Of a stretch of 23,106 bases of DNA, positions 10,580 through 19,470 are shown piece after piece. Each line of letters opens with the position of its first letter. The first letter of the stretch is position 1. The position numbers and the translations under genes were made by a program. The notes below the pieces were generated by a model. That model saw nothing but the letters and a program-made list of their open reading frames with translations, did no database searches and was not told the DNA's origin. The stretch is from Scleroderma bovista (Eukaryota > Basidiomycota > Agaricomycetes > Boletales > Sclerodermataceae): assembly GCA_037178675.1 (NCBI GenBank), contig JAYMGJ010000450.1, forward strand, positions 1 to 23,106, in the 5' to 3' direction.

Positions 10580-13058
10580 ATGTCGCTCCCCCCTTTCGAC
10601 GATTCTTCCTCGTTCCTCGAAGAGCATCTGAATTCCTCTGGCAACAGCAACTCCTCGTATATCTCTGGCAGTAGCAATACCTCATATAATTTTGGCAATA
10701 CCTCCTTTAATGAGTCCTATAACCCAACAAGCAATAATATGTTACGTGGCGGGCCCAACACGACTCAAGCTTATCAAGGCCCTGGAATAGTTCAAACGCC
10801 CTGGACCAATACCCAAGGACAGATGCAGCAGCATACACCCGTTAGATCTTCACACAGGCTAACATCTGACCTTTACGAGCACGCAATGTGTTACAGGTTC
10901 ATGCAATGCAAGACTATAATTCGGTGAGTATTTCCATCACTTTATACATTTATTCATCCTTTCTGACACGCATATATCCAGTATATCAGTCAGATACAAA
11001 TCCTTAAAGACACCGTCTCAAAGCTTCAAAACGAAAATGCGGTACTTGCGGCTGGAAAGATGGCCATCGAGTAGCTGCATTTCCCACCGTTACACTAATT
11101 GACTGCATGGTTTTTCAACAGGAGCGCATACTCTGCGCTTATCTCTCGGATCACGCCAGGCACTGGCTCTTCTGATAGTGGTCCGGATGCGCCACTTAAC
11201 ATCGGCATGCAGGCTGTAGCATCATCTAACCTTCTCAGCACATCACCTCTTCCCCAGCTAAATAGATCGGACTACGAGGCCGTCCGCTTCTGGACGGAGA
11301 AACAATTTAAGGATTGGAAAGCCACTCCGGAAGGGGCAGCAGCCACAAGTCCAACAGCGTACTTGGAGAACAATCTCGGCCATGCCTTGGACAAAGAACG
11401 CACTGAGAAGATCCTTACGGCCATGCGCGATGTTTGGCAAGACCTCCGTGGCAGCGGCTCACTTAACAGCAGTATGACATGGACGTCCATCCCACGGACT
11501 ATCAAATTGGCAATCCGTAACGAAATGGCAAGGTCTTTTGAAGAGCTCAGATTCTGTGAAGACTCGTGGAAAACGGATGATCTTGGAAAGCTTTACTACT
11601 CATCGTGGAAGCAAACGTGGTTTACAAACAAGGCAAACAAGAAGATGATACCGCTGAAGCGGAAAGGAAAGGTGAAGGATGAAGCAACTGATGATGTTGA
11701 TAGCTTTGAAAACGCCGAGGGATCAAAACGTCTTCGAGTGGAGACGGATGCAGAGATATCTGCATCAAGCGATGACAATATGGCCATTGGACTACCTTGC
11801 ATCGATGGATCCTCGCCACCTTCTATCGATGGGGGTATTCACCTTCTTTATTCCTATCTACTGACTATCATTTAATGTCCCCACTCTAGCGGAGGTTCAT
11901 CCCAGTACTTCAGCCTCAGGTAAGGAGTCCGGGTCTTCCAACGTTACGGACCCCAATGAGAGTGGTGGTAAACGTAATTTCGGAATCTTTCACACCCCCT
12001 CTGCCAACTAACCTGAGCGACAGCATCAGTTGCAAATCAATGTCGGCCTCTACCTCGTATACGCATCAAGAACCCCTTGTAACGTTGTGATACTATGTAC
12101 TGCAGACCTACTGACACGCATATCTTACAGGGCGTCTATCCCAGTAATTCAGCAAAACGGCTCTGCCTCTGTTGTCCAGCCTGCCCAAGCTCCTCCAGTA
12201 GCACACGAGCCCAACAACTTGTCGACGCCAGCGGTTGCACCAACCCCAAGCAGCGTCTCCCAGCCCAACAATTCGTTGACACCAGAGCCCAACAACTTGT
12301 TGACGCCAGCGGTTGCACCAACCCCAAGCAGCGTCTCCCAGCCCAACAATTCGTCGACACCAGCGGCTGCGTCAACTCCAAGCAGCGTCTCCCAGCCCAA
12401 CAATTCGTTGACACCAGAGCCCAACAACTTGTCGACGCCAGCGGTTGCGCCAACCCTAAGCAGCGTCTCCCAGCCCAACAATTCGTCGACACCAGCGGCT
12501 GCGTCAACTCCAAGCAGCATCTCCCCAGCAGCATGCGAGCCCAACAATTCATCGACACCAGCGGCTGCGTCAACTCCAAGCAGCGTCCCCCAGCTCCCCC
12601 AAGCTCCTCCAGCCAGTGGTGCCAATGGCTCCTCAATGTCATCATCAGTACCAGCACTGAGCAAGAAGAGGGGTTGGCGTCCTGCGTCTAATAAGAGTGC
12701 TCGGTAAGTCTTACTCTACTACTATTAACTCTACCACCTCTAACCCACAATGTGAGGACACTGTGCGCTCATCGGTGGCTCAAACAAGTGTCCCCCAATG
12801 GTACGCAAGATGAGTTCAATGCATATTTTGAGGCCCTCTCTCCAGAGACGAAGCAGGTATGTTTGTGTATAGAAAGCTGGACTAAGTACTGATACTGTCG
12901 TCGTTTCTTAGAAATACAAAGAAGAATATAAACAATTGGTATGGAGTTGCTTTACATGGACTCCTTTGCTGATCCCGTCCTCGCAGGTGGAGCGCGGTAT
13001 TTGGACGAGCGGTGCGGCAGAAGTCATCGCGAAATTTTCCGGTCTTCCGATGTATTAG
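10580..13058 (+). CDS. Accessory protein of the Tnp2 element, 682 aa, nine exons
   Basis: Exons are 10580-10923, 10990-11070, 11122-11834, 11890-11973, 12024-12078, 12131-12703, 12757-12856, 12911-12937 and 12987-13058. All eight introns (48-66 bp) have GT-AG ends and keep phase, with no stop or frameshift. Order: a Ser/Asn-rich N-terminus; a coiled segment (IQILKDTVSKLQNENAVL, ~120-137); a conserved-looking block (NRSDYEAVRFWTEKQFKDW to SSWKQTWF, ~190-310); a basic KR stretch; Pro/Ser/Ala/Asn repeats; KKRGWRP, reminiscent of an AT-hook core; and a C-terminal helical block (LSPETKQKYKEEYKQL) that resembles part of an HMG box. From memory, proteins of this build are much expanded in Agaricomycetes but uncharacterised. 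Position and DNA-binding-like features suggest a TnpA-like helper; this is inference. It is intact although the transposase beside it is not. Confidence 0.8.
12210..12593 (+). repeat. 54-bp coding tandem repeats
   Basis: The units encode 18-residue PNNSSTPAAASTPSSVSQ-like repeats, six full units, with two shorter 8-residue PNNSLTPE inserts. All are in frame within exon 6 of the accessory gene and likely length-variable between strains. Confidence 0.85.
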
Positions 13059-13578
13059 CAAGATGATGGATAGCAAGTGGTGTGTACGATGGAACCGAAC
13101 GAGTGCGGTGGATCGGGAAGGGGATGGCAGGAATGAGAGAGCGCTGGGCAGGAGCAGGAGTGGCAGGCGGGAGCATGGGTGGCGGGAGCAGCAGTACTAC
13201 TGGACAGGGTGGCGGGAGCAGCAGTACTAGCGGGCAGGGTGGCGGGTGGGACGTTCATCGCTACTAGATTCACATATGATAGCATACTGGTCATGAGACC
13301 AGGGGGAAGGTGGAGGGACATTGAATTCAACTATTTTTTCATATAATGGCCTAGAAGGTTCGAGGGAACTAGCAGTCCATATATTCGCATAGTAGGATGA
13401 CTAGTATCCTGACCCTCGAGCGGGATCTACGTAGCTCTATGGCCAGCTATGTGCATAGGTATAAATTGACTTCCATACGTACAACTAGCAAATATTCCTA
13501 TGACAGCTCTCATTTGCAATGCGGACCTAGTCATTCCTATTTGCCTATGTTTGGCTACTGCTCCATAGCCTCACATAG
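13059..13578. other. 3' subterminal region of the Tnp2 element with a G-rich 30-bp repeat
   Basis: After the TAG of the accessory gene a G-rich 30-bp unit repeats at 13179 and 13209 (GGTGGCGGGAGCAGCAGTAC). It could encode a Gly/Ser-rich tail (GGGSSSTTGQGGG) but only in a separate short frame. From about 13260 the sequence is AT-rich with several CTATG/CATAG subterminal motifs. No further gene is seen. Confidence 0.6.
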
Positions 13579-13596
13579 GGCTATTTCTCACTGGGG
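13579..13596 (-). repeat. Right terminal inverted repeat of the Tnp2 element
   Basis: GGCTATTTCTCACTGGGG, followed by the ATCAG target copy at 13597-13601. One mismatch to the left terminus. Confidence 0.8.
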
Positions 13597-13605
13597 ATCA
13601 GATCT

Positions 13606-13750
13606 AATTCAGCATGACTGACATAATGCAACTCATGAAAAAATAATTAATTGACATTATATGATCCATGTCATTAAGTTACCAACAGCTGTCCAATTCA
13701 GCATGACTGACATAATGCAATTTGTGAAAAGATAATTATATGGCCATTAT
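13606..13750. repeat. Pair of ~55-bp direct repeats
   Basis: Unit 1 (13606-13660) and unit 2 (13695-13750) both begin AATTCAGCATGACTGACATA and end in an AT-rich ..CATTAT. They are 34 bp apart and sit just outside the right end of the Tnp2 element. Confidence 0.75.
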
Positions 13751-14484
13751 CAATTTCTCCCCCTATGATACAGTGTTAGACAAGACTGCAAAGTTTGTAT
13801 TGACCAATAACTGTACATAAATATTGTAGTTCCTGGGGTAGATCACTCTTGCAGAGGCAATGACTATCAGCTTGCATAGTATGGTGCATGGTGGAATAGG
13901 AAAGTACATTTTCAACATGATCAACAGACAGAAGGATCTGAAATACAGGTACTTTCATAGTAGGTGTATGGTAAGACCATGCAGTCATCTTCAAATAATA
14001 TAAAATAGACATGTTCTATATATGGCCATGGAAGGCTGTGCTCACAACATATCAACTAGGCTACATTTTGTGCAGAGAGCTCATTTCCTATATTGCCTAT
14101 TTGGGCACAACTCACAATGCACTCTCAAAGTCGAGAACACAGAGTGCATTCTGAAGTTGAATTGCCCAGGCGTCCAGATCGATGGAAGGCAATTAGTGTC
14201 AATAGTATCGGCGTATTCGTGCCTGAGAATGAGTCTGTTGAGAAAGCAGGTTGCATCAGCAAACCAACCCTCCCCTGGACAGCACTGGACAGTACTGGCC
14301 AGTTACCCCAGAGCCCCAGCTACTCCTGGCAAGGTACCTAACTGGCTAGCACTGTCCAGACTGTCCCAGTAGCACTATCAACAGCATCCATATTACCTTT
14401 ACTGCCTGTACTTGAAACTTTTCAAGCACTCAATTCATTCAATGTTAATGTTAACCAATTTATATTAATTCAATAAACTACAGA
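13751..14484. other. AT-rich intergenic stretch, no gene seen
   Basis: Only short frames without recognisable motifs (82 and 116 codons at 14093-14372, 78 codons on the minus strand). The missing first exon of the hydrolase relic would lie upstream of the Tnp2 insertion on the minus strand, in this direction, but no CxxC-type start exon was found. Confidence 0.5.
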
Positions 14485-15747
14485 ACAAAGACTAAGTATT
14501 ATATATACCGAGGTGGTTGTCGTCGTCGTCGATGGCCGCAATGTCGACGCAGGTGATGGGGGTAGTGGCGGCGACCGCGGCGAGGTGGTCATTGTTATCG
14601 TCGTCGTCGCTGGTGGTGGGGTGGGTCGTCGTCGTCGCGTCGTCGATGCTGCTGGTGGGGTGGTCGTGTCATCGTCGACGCTGCTGGTGGGGTGGCGGTT
14701 GTCGTTGGTGGTGGCCTCGTCGACGTTGGTGGTGGTGTCCGTGTCGTCGACGACGCCGGTGGCGTCGTTGTGGCCATTGGTGGTGGTCGTCGCGTCGTTG
14801 ACGCTGCTGGTGGGGTCGTCGTCGACGAGGCTGGTGGTGGTGGCGGTCGCGTCGTCGACGTTGGTGGTGGTGGCCACGTTGTCGTTGTCGACGCTGTTGG
14901 TGGTGGTGGTCGCGTTGATGGTGGTGGTGGTGGTCGACGTTGGTGGGTGGTGGCCACGTCGTCATCGACGGTGGTGGGTGGTGGTGGTCGCGTTGACGGT
15001 GGTGGTGGTGGTCGCGTTGACGGTGGTGGTGGTGACTGTCGGGTGGTGGTCGACGGATGAAGAGAATGAGAATGAGAGACTTCAAAAATTTTCAAGTATG
15101 TGTGTGCGTGTGTTTGTGTAACGATTATATCAGCATATTGAACTATCAACATTTCCTAATAGTATTTACCGCGTCACTACACGCCTCGCCCACAGCCACC
15201 GTCACCACCAGCGTCGTCGATCGACCACCATCAGCAACGACGACGACAACGACCCCACCACGGCCGATGGCGACGACACCAACCACCACCACCACCAGCG
15301 TCGTCGACCAGACGACGACGACGGCTAGGCCACCACCACCGCTCCACCACCAGCGTCGACGGCCACCACCAACGCGAGGGCAACGACGGCCCCACCACCA
15401 ACGTCGTCGAGGTGGCCACTGATGACGACGACCCCCACCGTCAACGTCGTCGCCGTGGCCATCAACACTGACCACGACGACAACGACAACGACCCCGCCA
15501 CCACCCCCAGCGTCGACGGCGGCGATGCGACCACCCACATCCCCAGCGTCGACGGCGACGGCGCAACGGCGCGACGACGGGATGACTCCCATCCCAGCGT
15601 CATCCGACAATGACGCCCCCGACGCCCACCAACCTCCCAGCCACAGCAACGCTGGCCATCGCGCCAGCGCAGCGTCGACGATCGCCCTCCCCTGCGTTCG
15701 ACAACCACGGGCCCGGTCGTATAAATATATTATTTAGTCATTTGTGA
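14485..15747. repeat. 1.26-kb fold-back of GTC/GGT arrays with imperfect terminal inverted repeats
   Basis: The left arm (about 14511-15055) is a long imperfect array of GTCGTC and GGTGGT on the plus strand. The right arm (about 15185-15712) is the complementary array of GACGAC and CCACCA. A ~130-bp non-repetitive spacer separates them. The outer borders are inverted copies: ACAAAGACTAAGTATTATAT at the left and, reverse-complemented at the right, ACAAATGACTAAATAATATA. Long open frames across it (up to 202 codons, Val/Gly-rich or Thr/Pro/Arg-rich) are by-products of the triplet composition. It could be a fold-back transposon or a microsatellite-bearing MITE. Confidence 0.7.
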
Positions 15748-16217
15748 TTAGCACTCTAGTTTTCTTTAGTCCTAATATACTTTTTTTTCTCTACTGAATA
15801 TTTGAATCGAGTGACAACCAGACTGGCACAGAGTCGGACAGGCTGGGCGGTCGGCTAAGCGCTGTCAAGTGCTGTCAGCTCGGCTAATCGGAAGGGCTGG
15901 TTTGCTGATTTGAATTGCCCTCTTGATGCGGGCAGTTATCTTCACTGTGTGCACTGTCAACTGATGATGACGACGGCCATCCACCAGCCTGTTGTCCAGC
16001 GATGACAACAACCCTATCCCCACCATTGTCCAAGGTGCTGTCGAGTGTGACCGGCAGGTGTACTGAATTTGCAAATGTACCCTAAAGTAGAAATGGTCAA
16101 AGCGCGGGAAATGATCAGTAAGAACTGTACAGTACCCATGTTATATATAAACCCTCCTGGAAGGAACTGTTTAGGTTCTTCACTCTTGTCTGTGACTTCG
16201 ATCTTCGAGTTGAAGCT
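15748..16217 (+). other. Intergenic with an LTR-like promoter block
   Basis: ATGTTATATATAAACCCTCC around 16138-16157 is a strong TATA context, followed about 20 bp on by a TTC/CTT-rich segment (GTTCTTCACTCTTGTCTG) like the U3-R junction of fungal LTR retroelements. No convincing TG..CA borders with a target duplication were found and no gag or pol sequence is present. Confidence 0.3.
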
Positions 16218-16318
16218 GGGTCAGGTAAGTTACTGTTACACTGAATCAGGTTGGAGCAGGGTCAGGTAAGTTACATTTCATTGGATCAGGGTTAGGTAAG
16301 TTGCATTTCGCCGGATCA
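16218..16318 (+). repeat. 30-bp tandem repeat, about three copies
   Basis: Units start at 16218, 16259 and 16289 with GGGTCAGGTAAGTTAC or GGGTTAGGTAAGTTGC; the first unit is longer (41 bp). Each contains GGTAAGTT, a perfect fungal 5' splice-site match, so transcripts through it would meet repeated donors. Confidence 0.75.
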
Positions 16319-16774
16319 GCTAAGTCAGGTTATCCCGGACAATTTACATGCTGTGCAGGGCTTTCCAAAAAAGGGTATGGAAGGGGGGTCGCAGCACCCT
16401 CGTTCCGTCGATTTCCGAACGGTAGGTGACCCTTATGTAAGCAGTCCTCCTCCCGTGCTTGTAGTGCGCGACGAGGCGGCCTGGCCAGATCGACACCGCT
16501 CAATTATGCTGGAGTACTAGGTAGTATATATGCAATATATTGCGTCGTCCCTACTACAGATTGTACTACGTGGCTAACCGGACCGATTCGACGGAAAAAG
16601 GGGGCGCACCGCGCGCCAAGTCACCAGTTGACTGTCCGCCCGCAACTAGATGGAGGGGAGGGCGTCGTGCGGCGATGAAAAACTGCGCAGGGTCTCCTGG
16701 AATGTTCGGACAGATGCGGCGGTGGTGTTGGCGCGCATGCGTTGGCGTGGATGGGGCTGAAGGAACCTCGACAG
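16319..16774. other. Intergenic, no gene supported
   Basis: A 126-codon minus-strand frame (16566-16946) runs from here into the 155-bp repeats and resembles no family. A degenerate extra unit of the neighbouring ~155-bp repeat may lie around 16650. Confidence 0.4.
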
Positions 16775-17300
16775 TATGATTAATGCTAAGTTTGAGGCAT
16801 AAATGGAGTGGCTTACCCAGAGAAGCGTGCCCCAGGGACGGATTGTCGAGGAGGCGCCATGTGATGCTTGCCGTGGCATGCCTGGGGTGCTTGAAAGGGA
16901 GTGGGAGCAGCTTGGAATGATGTACTAAAAGTCCAATCAATGCCAAGCTCTCTGTGCAAATTGAGTGAGCTTACCGTGCCAAAAAAAATCACCCCAAACG
17001 CACAAAATCACGCGTAGATGGTTCGGGGGATGTCCGCAGGACATCGCGGTGCAAACTGCGAAAGGAGCGGGAATGGTGTATGATTAATATGCCAAGTTCA
17101 GTATGCAGATGGAGCGAGCTCGCCGTTAAAGCATCCAAAGCCGTGAAATGGCGCAGGGACGGTCAGGGAGGTGTCCGCAGGGCATTGTGTTCCATACAGC
17201 GGCGCGGCCAGGGTGCAAAGGGGTGGAAGTGAGGTCTGGTTACGTGGCGCCGAGCTCTGTTTCGCAAATGGAGCGAGCTCACCGTTAAAAGCGTTCAAAG
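16775..17300. repeat. Degenerate ~155-bp tandem repeat, four units
   Basis: The anchor GGAGYGAGCTYACCG recurs at about 16805, 16962, 17111 and 17270, spaced 157, 149 and 159 bp. It is often preceded by ATGATTAATATGCCAAG-like sequence. Read on the minus strand each unit contains GTAAGC or GTGAGC followed by TCACTCCAT. The 97-codon minus frame at 17098-17391 is built from these repeats and is not credited as a gene. Confidence 0.65.
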
Positions 17301-17825
17301 CCGCAAAAAAAAGGGACCATACCAGATGCGAGGTCGACGGGGGAGCCTGTGACTGCGAAGGTTTCGTCGCCGCAGCATATGGGGGGCCCAACAGATCTAA
17401 ATAAACGTGAGGACCTTAGTAGGGATGTTCCTCCCGGCACTTACGGGCCGCGTTTGCTTGCGCTGTAAAAATTATGATGTTTACTGGAAATTTACACCTT
17501 CGCCCACTTATTTCGCAACTTATCGCCCACTTTGCAGACTTTGTAGTGCTTCCAGACCTAGTAGCTAGTACCACGTCCGCCCAACCATCACACCTTCCAA
17601 ATCGAGTAAGCTTAATAAGCCAGCGGTGTCCAGCTCAACGGCTTCATCTGCCGCCACGCCTTCCTCGTCGCCCTGCACAATCACCAGCTATCGCTGCACC
17701 CCGACGTGTAATGCCGGCTCTCACGTCTTCCCCCTCCCCTTCCTGGGCCTCCCCCTCCTTCCCCACAAGGCTCGGGCTGTATGTTCATTGACATCGAGCC
17801 TCTCCTTGTTGCTGAGAAATCCTAG
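17301..17825. other. Intergenic upstream of the SF3B1 relic, no gene supported
   Basis: Plus frames (17474-17791, 17626-17895) are Ser/Pro/Leu-rich and unrecognised. At about 17784 FIDIEPLLV weakly resembles the SF3B1 IEPLLID region, which would place a large internal deletion just before 17826; this is tentative. Confidence 0.4.
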
Positions 17826-19235
17826 GCCTTCCAAGAGCAGACAACCGAAGACCAAGTCGTGCTTGATGCGTTCGGTACCGTCGTCAATGCTCTAGGCATT
17901 TGCGTGAAGCCGTACCTCACCCAGATCGTGTCTACTACTATCCTCTGGCGGTTGAACAGCAAGAGTGCCAAAGTCTGTCAACAGGCAGTTGATCTTACTA
18001 CGCATCTCGCTGTTGTCATCAAGCAGTGTGGCGAGGACCAGCTTGTCAGCAAACTTGGCCTCGTCTTGTTTGAACAGCTCGGTGAAGAGTACCTGACACA
18101 CTCAGTAGTATCATTACTGCTGAGGGTGCGATTGCCAATGTGGTTGGTATGACGCAGATGAATCCTCCGGTTAAGGATCTTCGTGAGTATCATTTTATTA
18201 TTGATTTCTCGGTCATTGATTATTTTTGTAGTCCCCTGTATGACACCAATTCTCCGTAACCGTCACGAAAAAGTCCAGGAGGCACCTAGTATCAACTTGA
18301 TTGGTTGTGTTGCTGATCGCGGTGCCAAATTCGTCCCTGCCTGGGAATGGATGTGCATCGTTTACAATGCGCATCTGTTTCGAGTTGTTGGACCTCCTTA
18401 AAGCACACAAGAAAAGCCATCCGGTGTGCCACAGTCAACTCGTTCGGTTGCATCGCGAAGAGTTTGGGTCCCCCGGGACATTCTTTCGGTCCTCCTAACG
18501 AATCTGCACATACAAGAACGTCAAAGTTGTGTCTGTAGCACGGTTGCAATTGCCATCGTGGCTGAAACTTGCGGACGTGAGTTCTTTACTTCGCTATCTC
18601 AGCCACCCAAGCTTATGATTATCTTTTAGCATTTACTTGTATTCCCGCCATTCTCAGTGAATACCGGACAGCCGAACCGAATGTGCGTATGGGGTGTCTC
18701 AAGGTGCTAACATTCGTGTTCGAATATGTTGGTCCTCAATCTGCGTATTACGTAGATTCTGTGGTCATGATGCTGGAGGACGCCCTCACGGAAAGAGATC
18801 TTGTTTGTCGCCAGATGGCAAGCGTCATTGCGAAGCACTTGGCCCTTGGATGTGTGGGCCTCGGGTGTGAGGACACGATGCTCCACTTAATGAACCTGGT
18901 ATGGCCAAACGGCTTTGAGACCTCGCCCCACATTATTGGCACCGTCATCAGAGCCATCGAAGCAATGGGGCCTGCACTGAGGCCTGGTGTACTCCTTAGC
19001 TACACATTACAAGGCTCGTTCCATCAGGCTTGGACAGTCTGTGAGGTGCGTCTTCTGTATGGGACCAGTTTTTCGAATGCTGATCTCCGTCATTTGGGTA
19101 CAGGTATACTGGTGTGTTTACAATTCACGGTATCTTGGTGCTGCTGATGCTTCGGTGCCCTTCTACCCGGATTTAGGAGAACCGAGCAAGGGTCAAAATG
19201 TATATGATCGACACCTGTTGCAGATGTTCGTATGA
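17826..19235 (+). pseudogene. Splicing factor SF3B1 (Hsh155-type) C-terminal HEAT-repeat relic
   Basis: Spliceosomal U2 snRNP subunit in the parent gene; this copy keeps only the C-terminal ~450 residues. Exons are 17826-18182 ([20 protein letters not shown]..), 18232-18576, 18630-19045 (NEYR-region to LQGSFHQAW) and 19104-19235 (VYWCVYNSRYLGAADA.. to TGA). Introns of 49, 53 and 58 bp are kept, so it is a DNA-level duplicate, not retrocopied. Breaks: CC for CCC near 18091 (EEYL for EEYPDTL), extra bases near 18350, 18414 and 18470, and an extra Thr codon in IVSTTILW. Many conserved arginines are changed: VRQQ to VCQQ, LLPR to PC, AREWMR to AWEWMC, RRATVN to RCATVN, ARKVRDVYW to AWTVCEVYW. The essential HEAT array could not be made from it. 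Confidence 0.92.
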
Positions 19236-19427
19236 TTGTATTGTAGAATGACATTACTGACTGTAATCCTTGTTACTCATTGTACATGGTGGTAGTGAGT
19301 ACGTATCAATCATGATTCTGTCTACCCCTCAGCCCCTGACTGAGGGTGACTATGGCTCGTGACCTCGCTTCTGACTTGACCTCCTTCATCCTCCACTGGT
19401 GACACGACTCTTTCCAACCCGCCTGGT
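19236..19427. other. Spacer between SF3B1 relic and recombinase element
   Basis: No gene or repeat was noticed. It contains the left flank of the inverted-repeat-bounded recombinase element. Confidence 0.4.
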
Positions 19428-19445
19428 TTAGCCCGAAAAATTTAC
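19428..19445 (+). repeat. Left inverted repeat of the recombinase element
   Basis: TTAGCCCGAAAAATTTAC; pairs with 22814-22831 (17 of 18). Confidence 0.7.
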
Positions 19446-19470
19446 TTGACAGTCCCACTGGTAGGACCCA

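Larger units (their letters stand above)
6208..13596 (+). mobile_element. Tnp2-type (CACTA-like) DNA transposon with two extra genes
   Basis: Left terminus CCCCAGTGAGAAATGGCC (6208-6225) pairs with GGCTATTTCTCACTGGGG at the right (13579-13596): 17 of 18 bases match, the outer 14 perfectly. The direct repeat ATCAG flanks it (6203-6207 and 13597-13601). Subterminal sequence on both sides is rich in CTATG/CATAG motifs (for example 6254-6290 and 13430-13580), as in CACTA elements. Inside are the transposase (6604-9815), a convergent decayed gene (9987-10524) and a 682-aa plus-strand gene (10580-13058). The 5-bp duplication and the CCCCAGTG terminus differ from the plant CACTA norm (3 bp, CACTA). 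The element abuts the hydrolase relic and probably lies in its intron. Confidence 0.8.

Noticed and set aside
14513..15152. Long open frames on both strands (up to 202 codons) in the triplet arrays
   Set aside because: Composition is Val/Gly or Thr/Pro/Arg dictated by GTC/GGT repeats, open in several frames at once, with no domain and no credible gene structure.
16049..16347. Solo LTR with TG..CA ends around the TATA block
   Set aside because: No matching target duplication or second LTR could be found by eye.
17098..17391. 97-codon minus frame with repeated FNGELAPFA
   Set aside because: The repetition follows from the ~155-bp DNA repeats; no independent sign of a protein.
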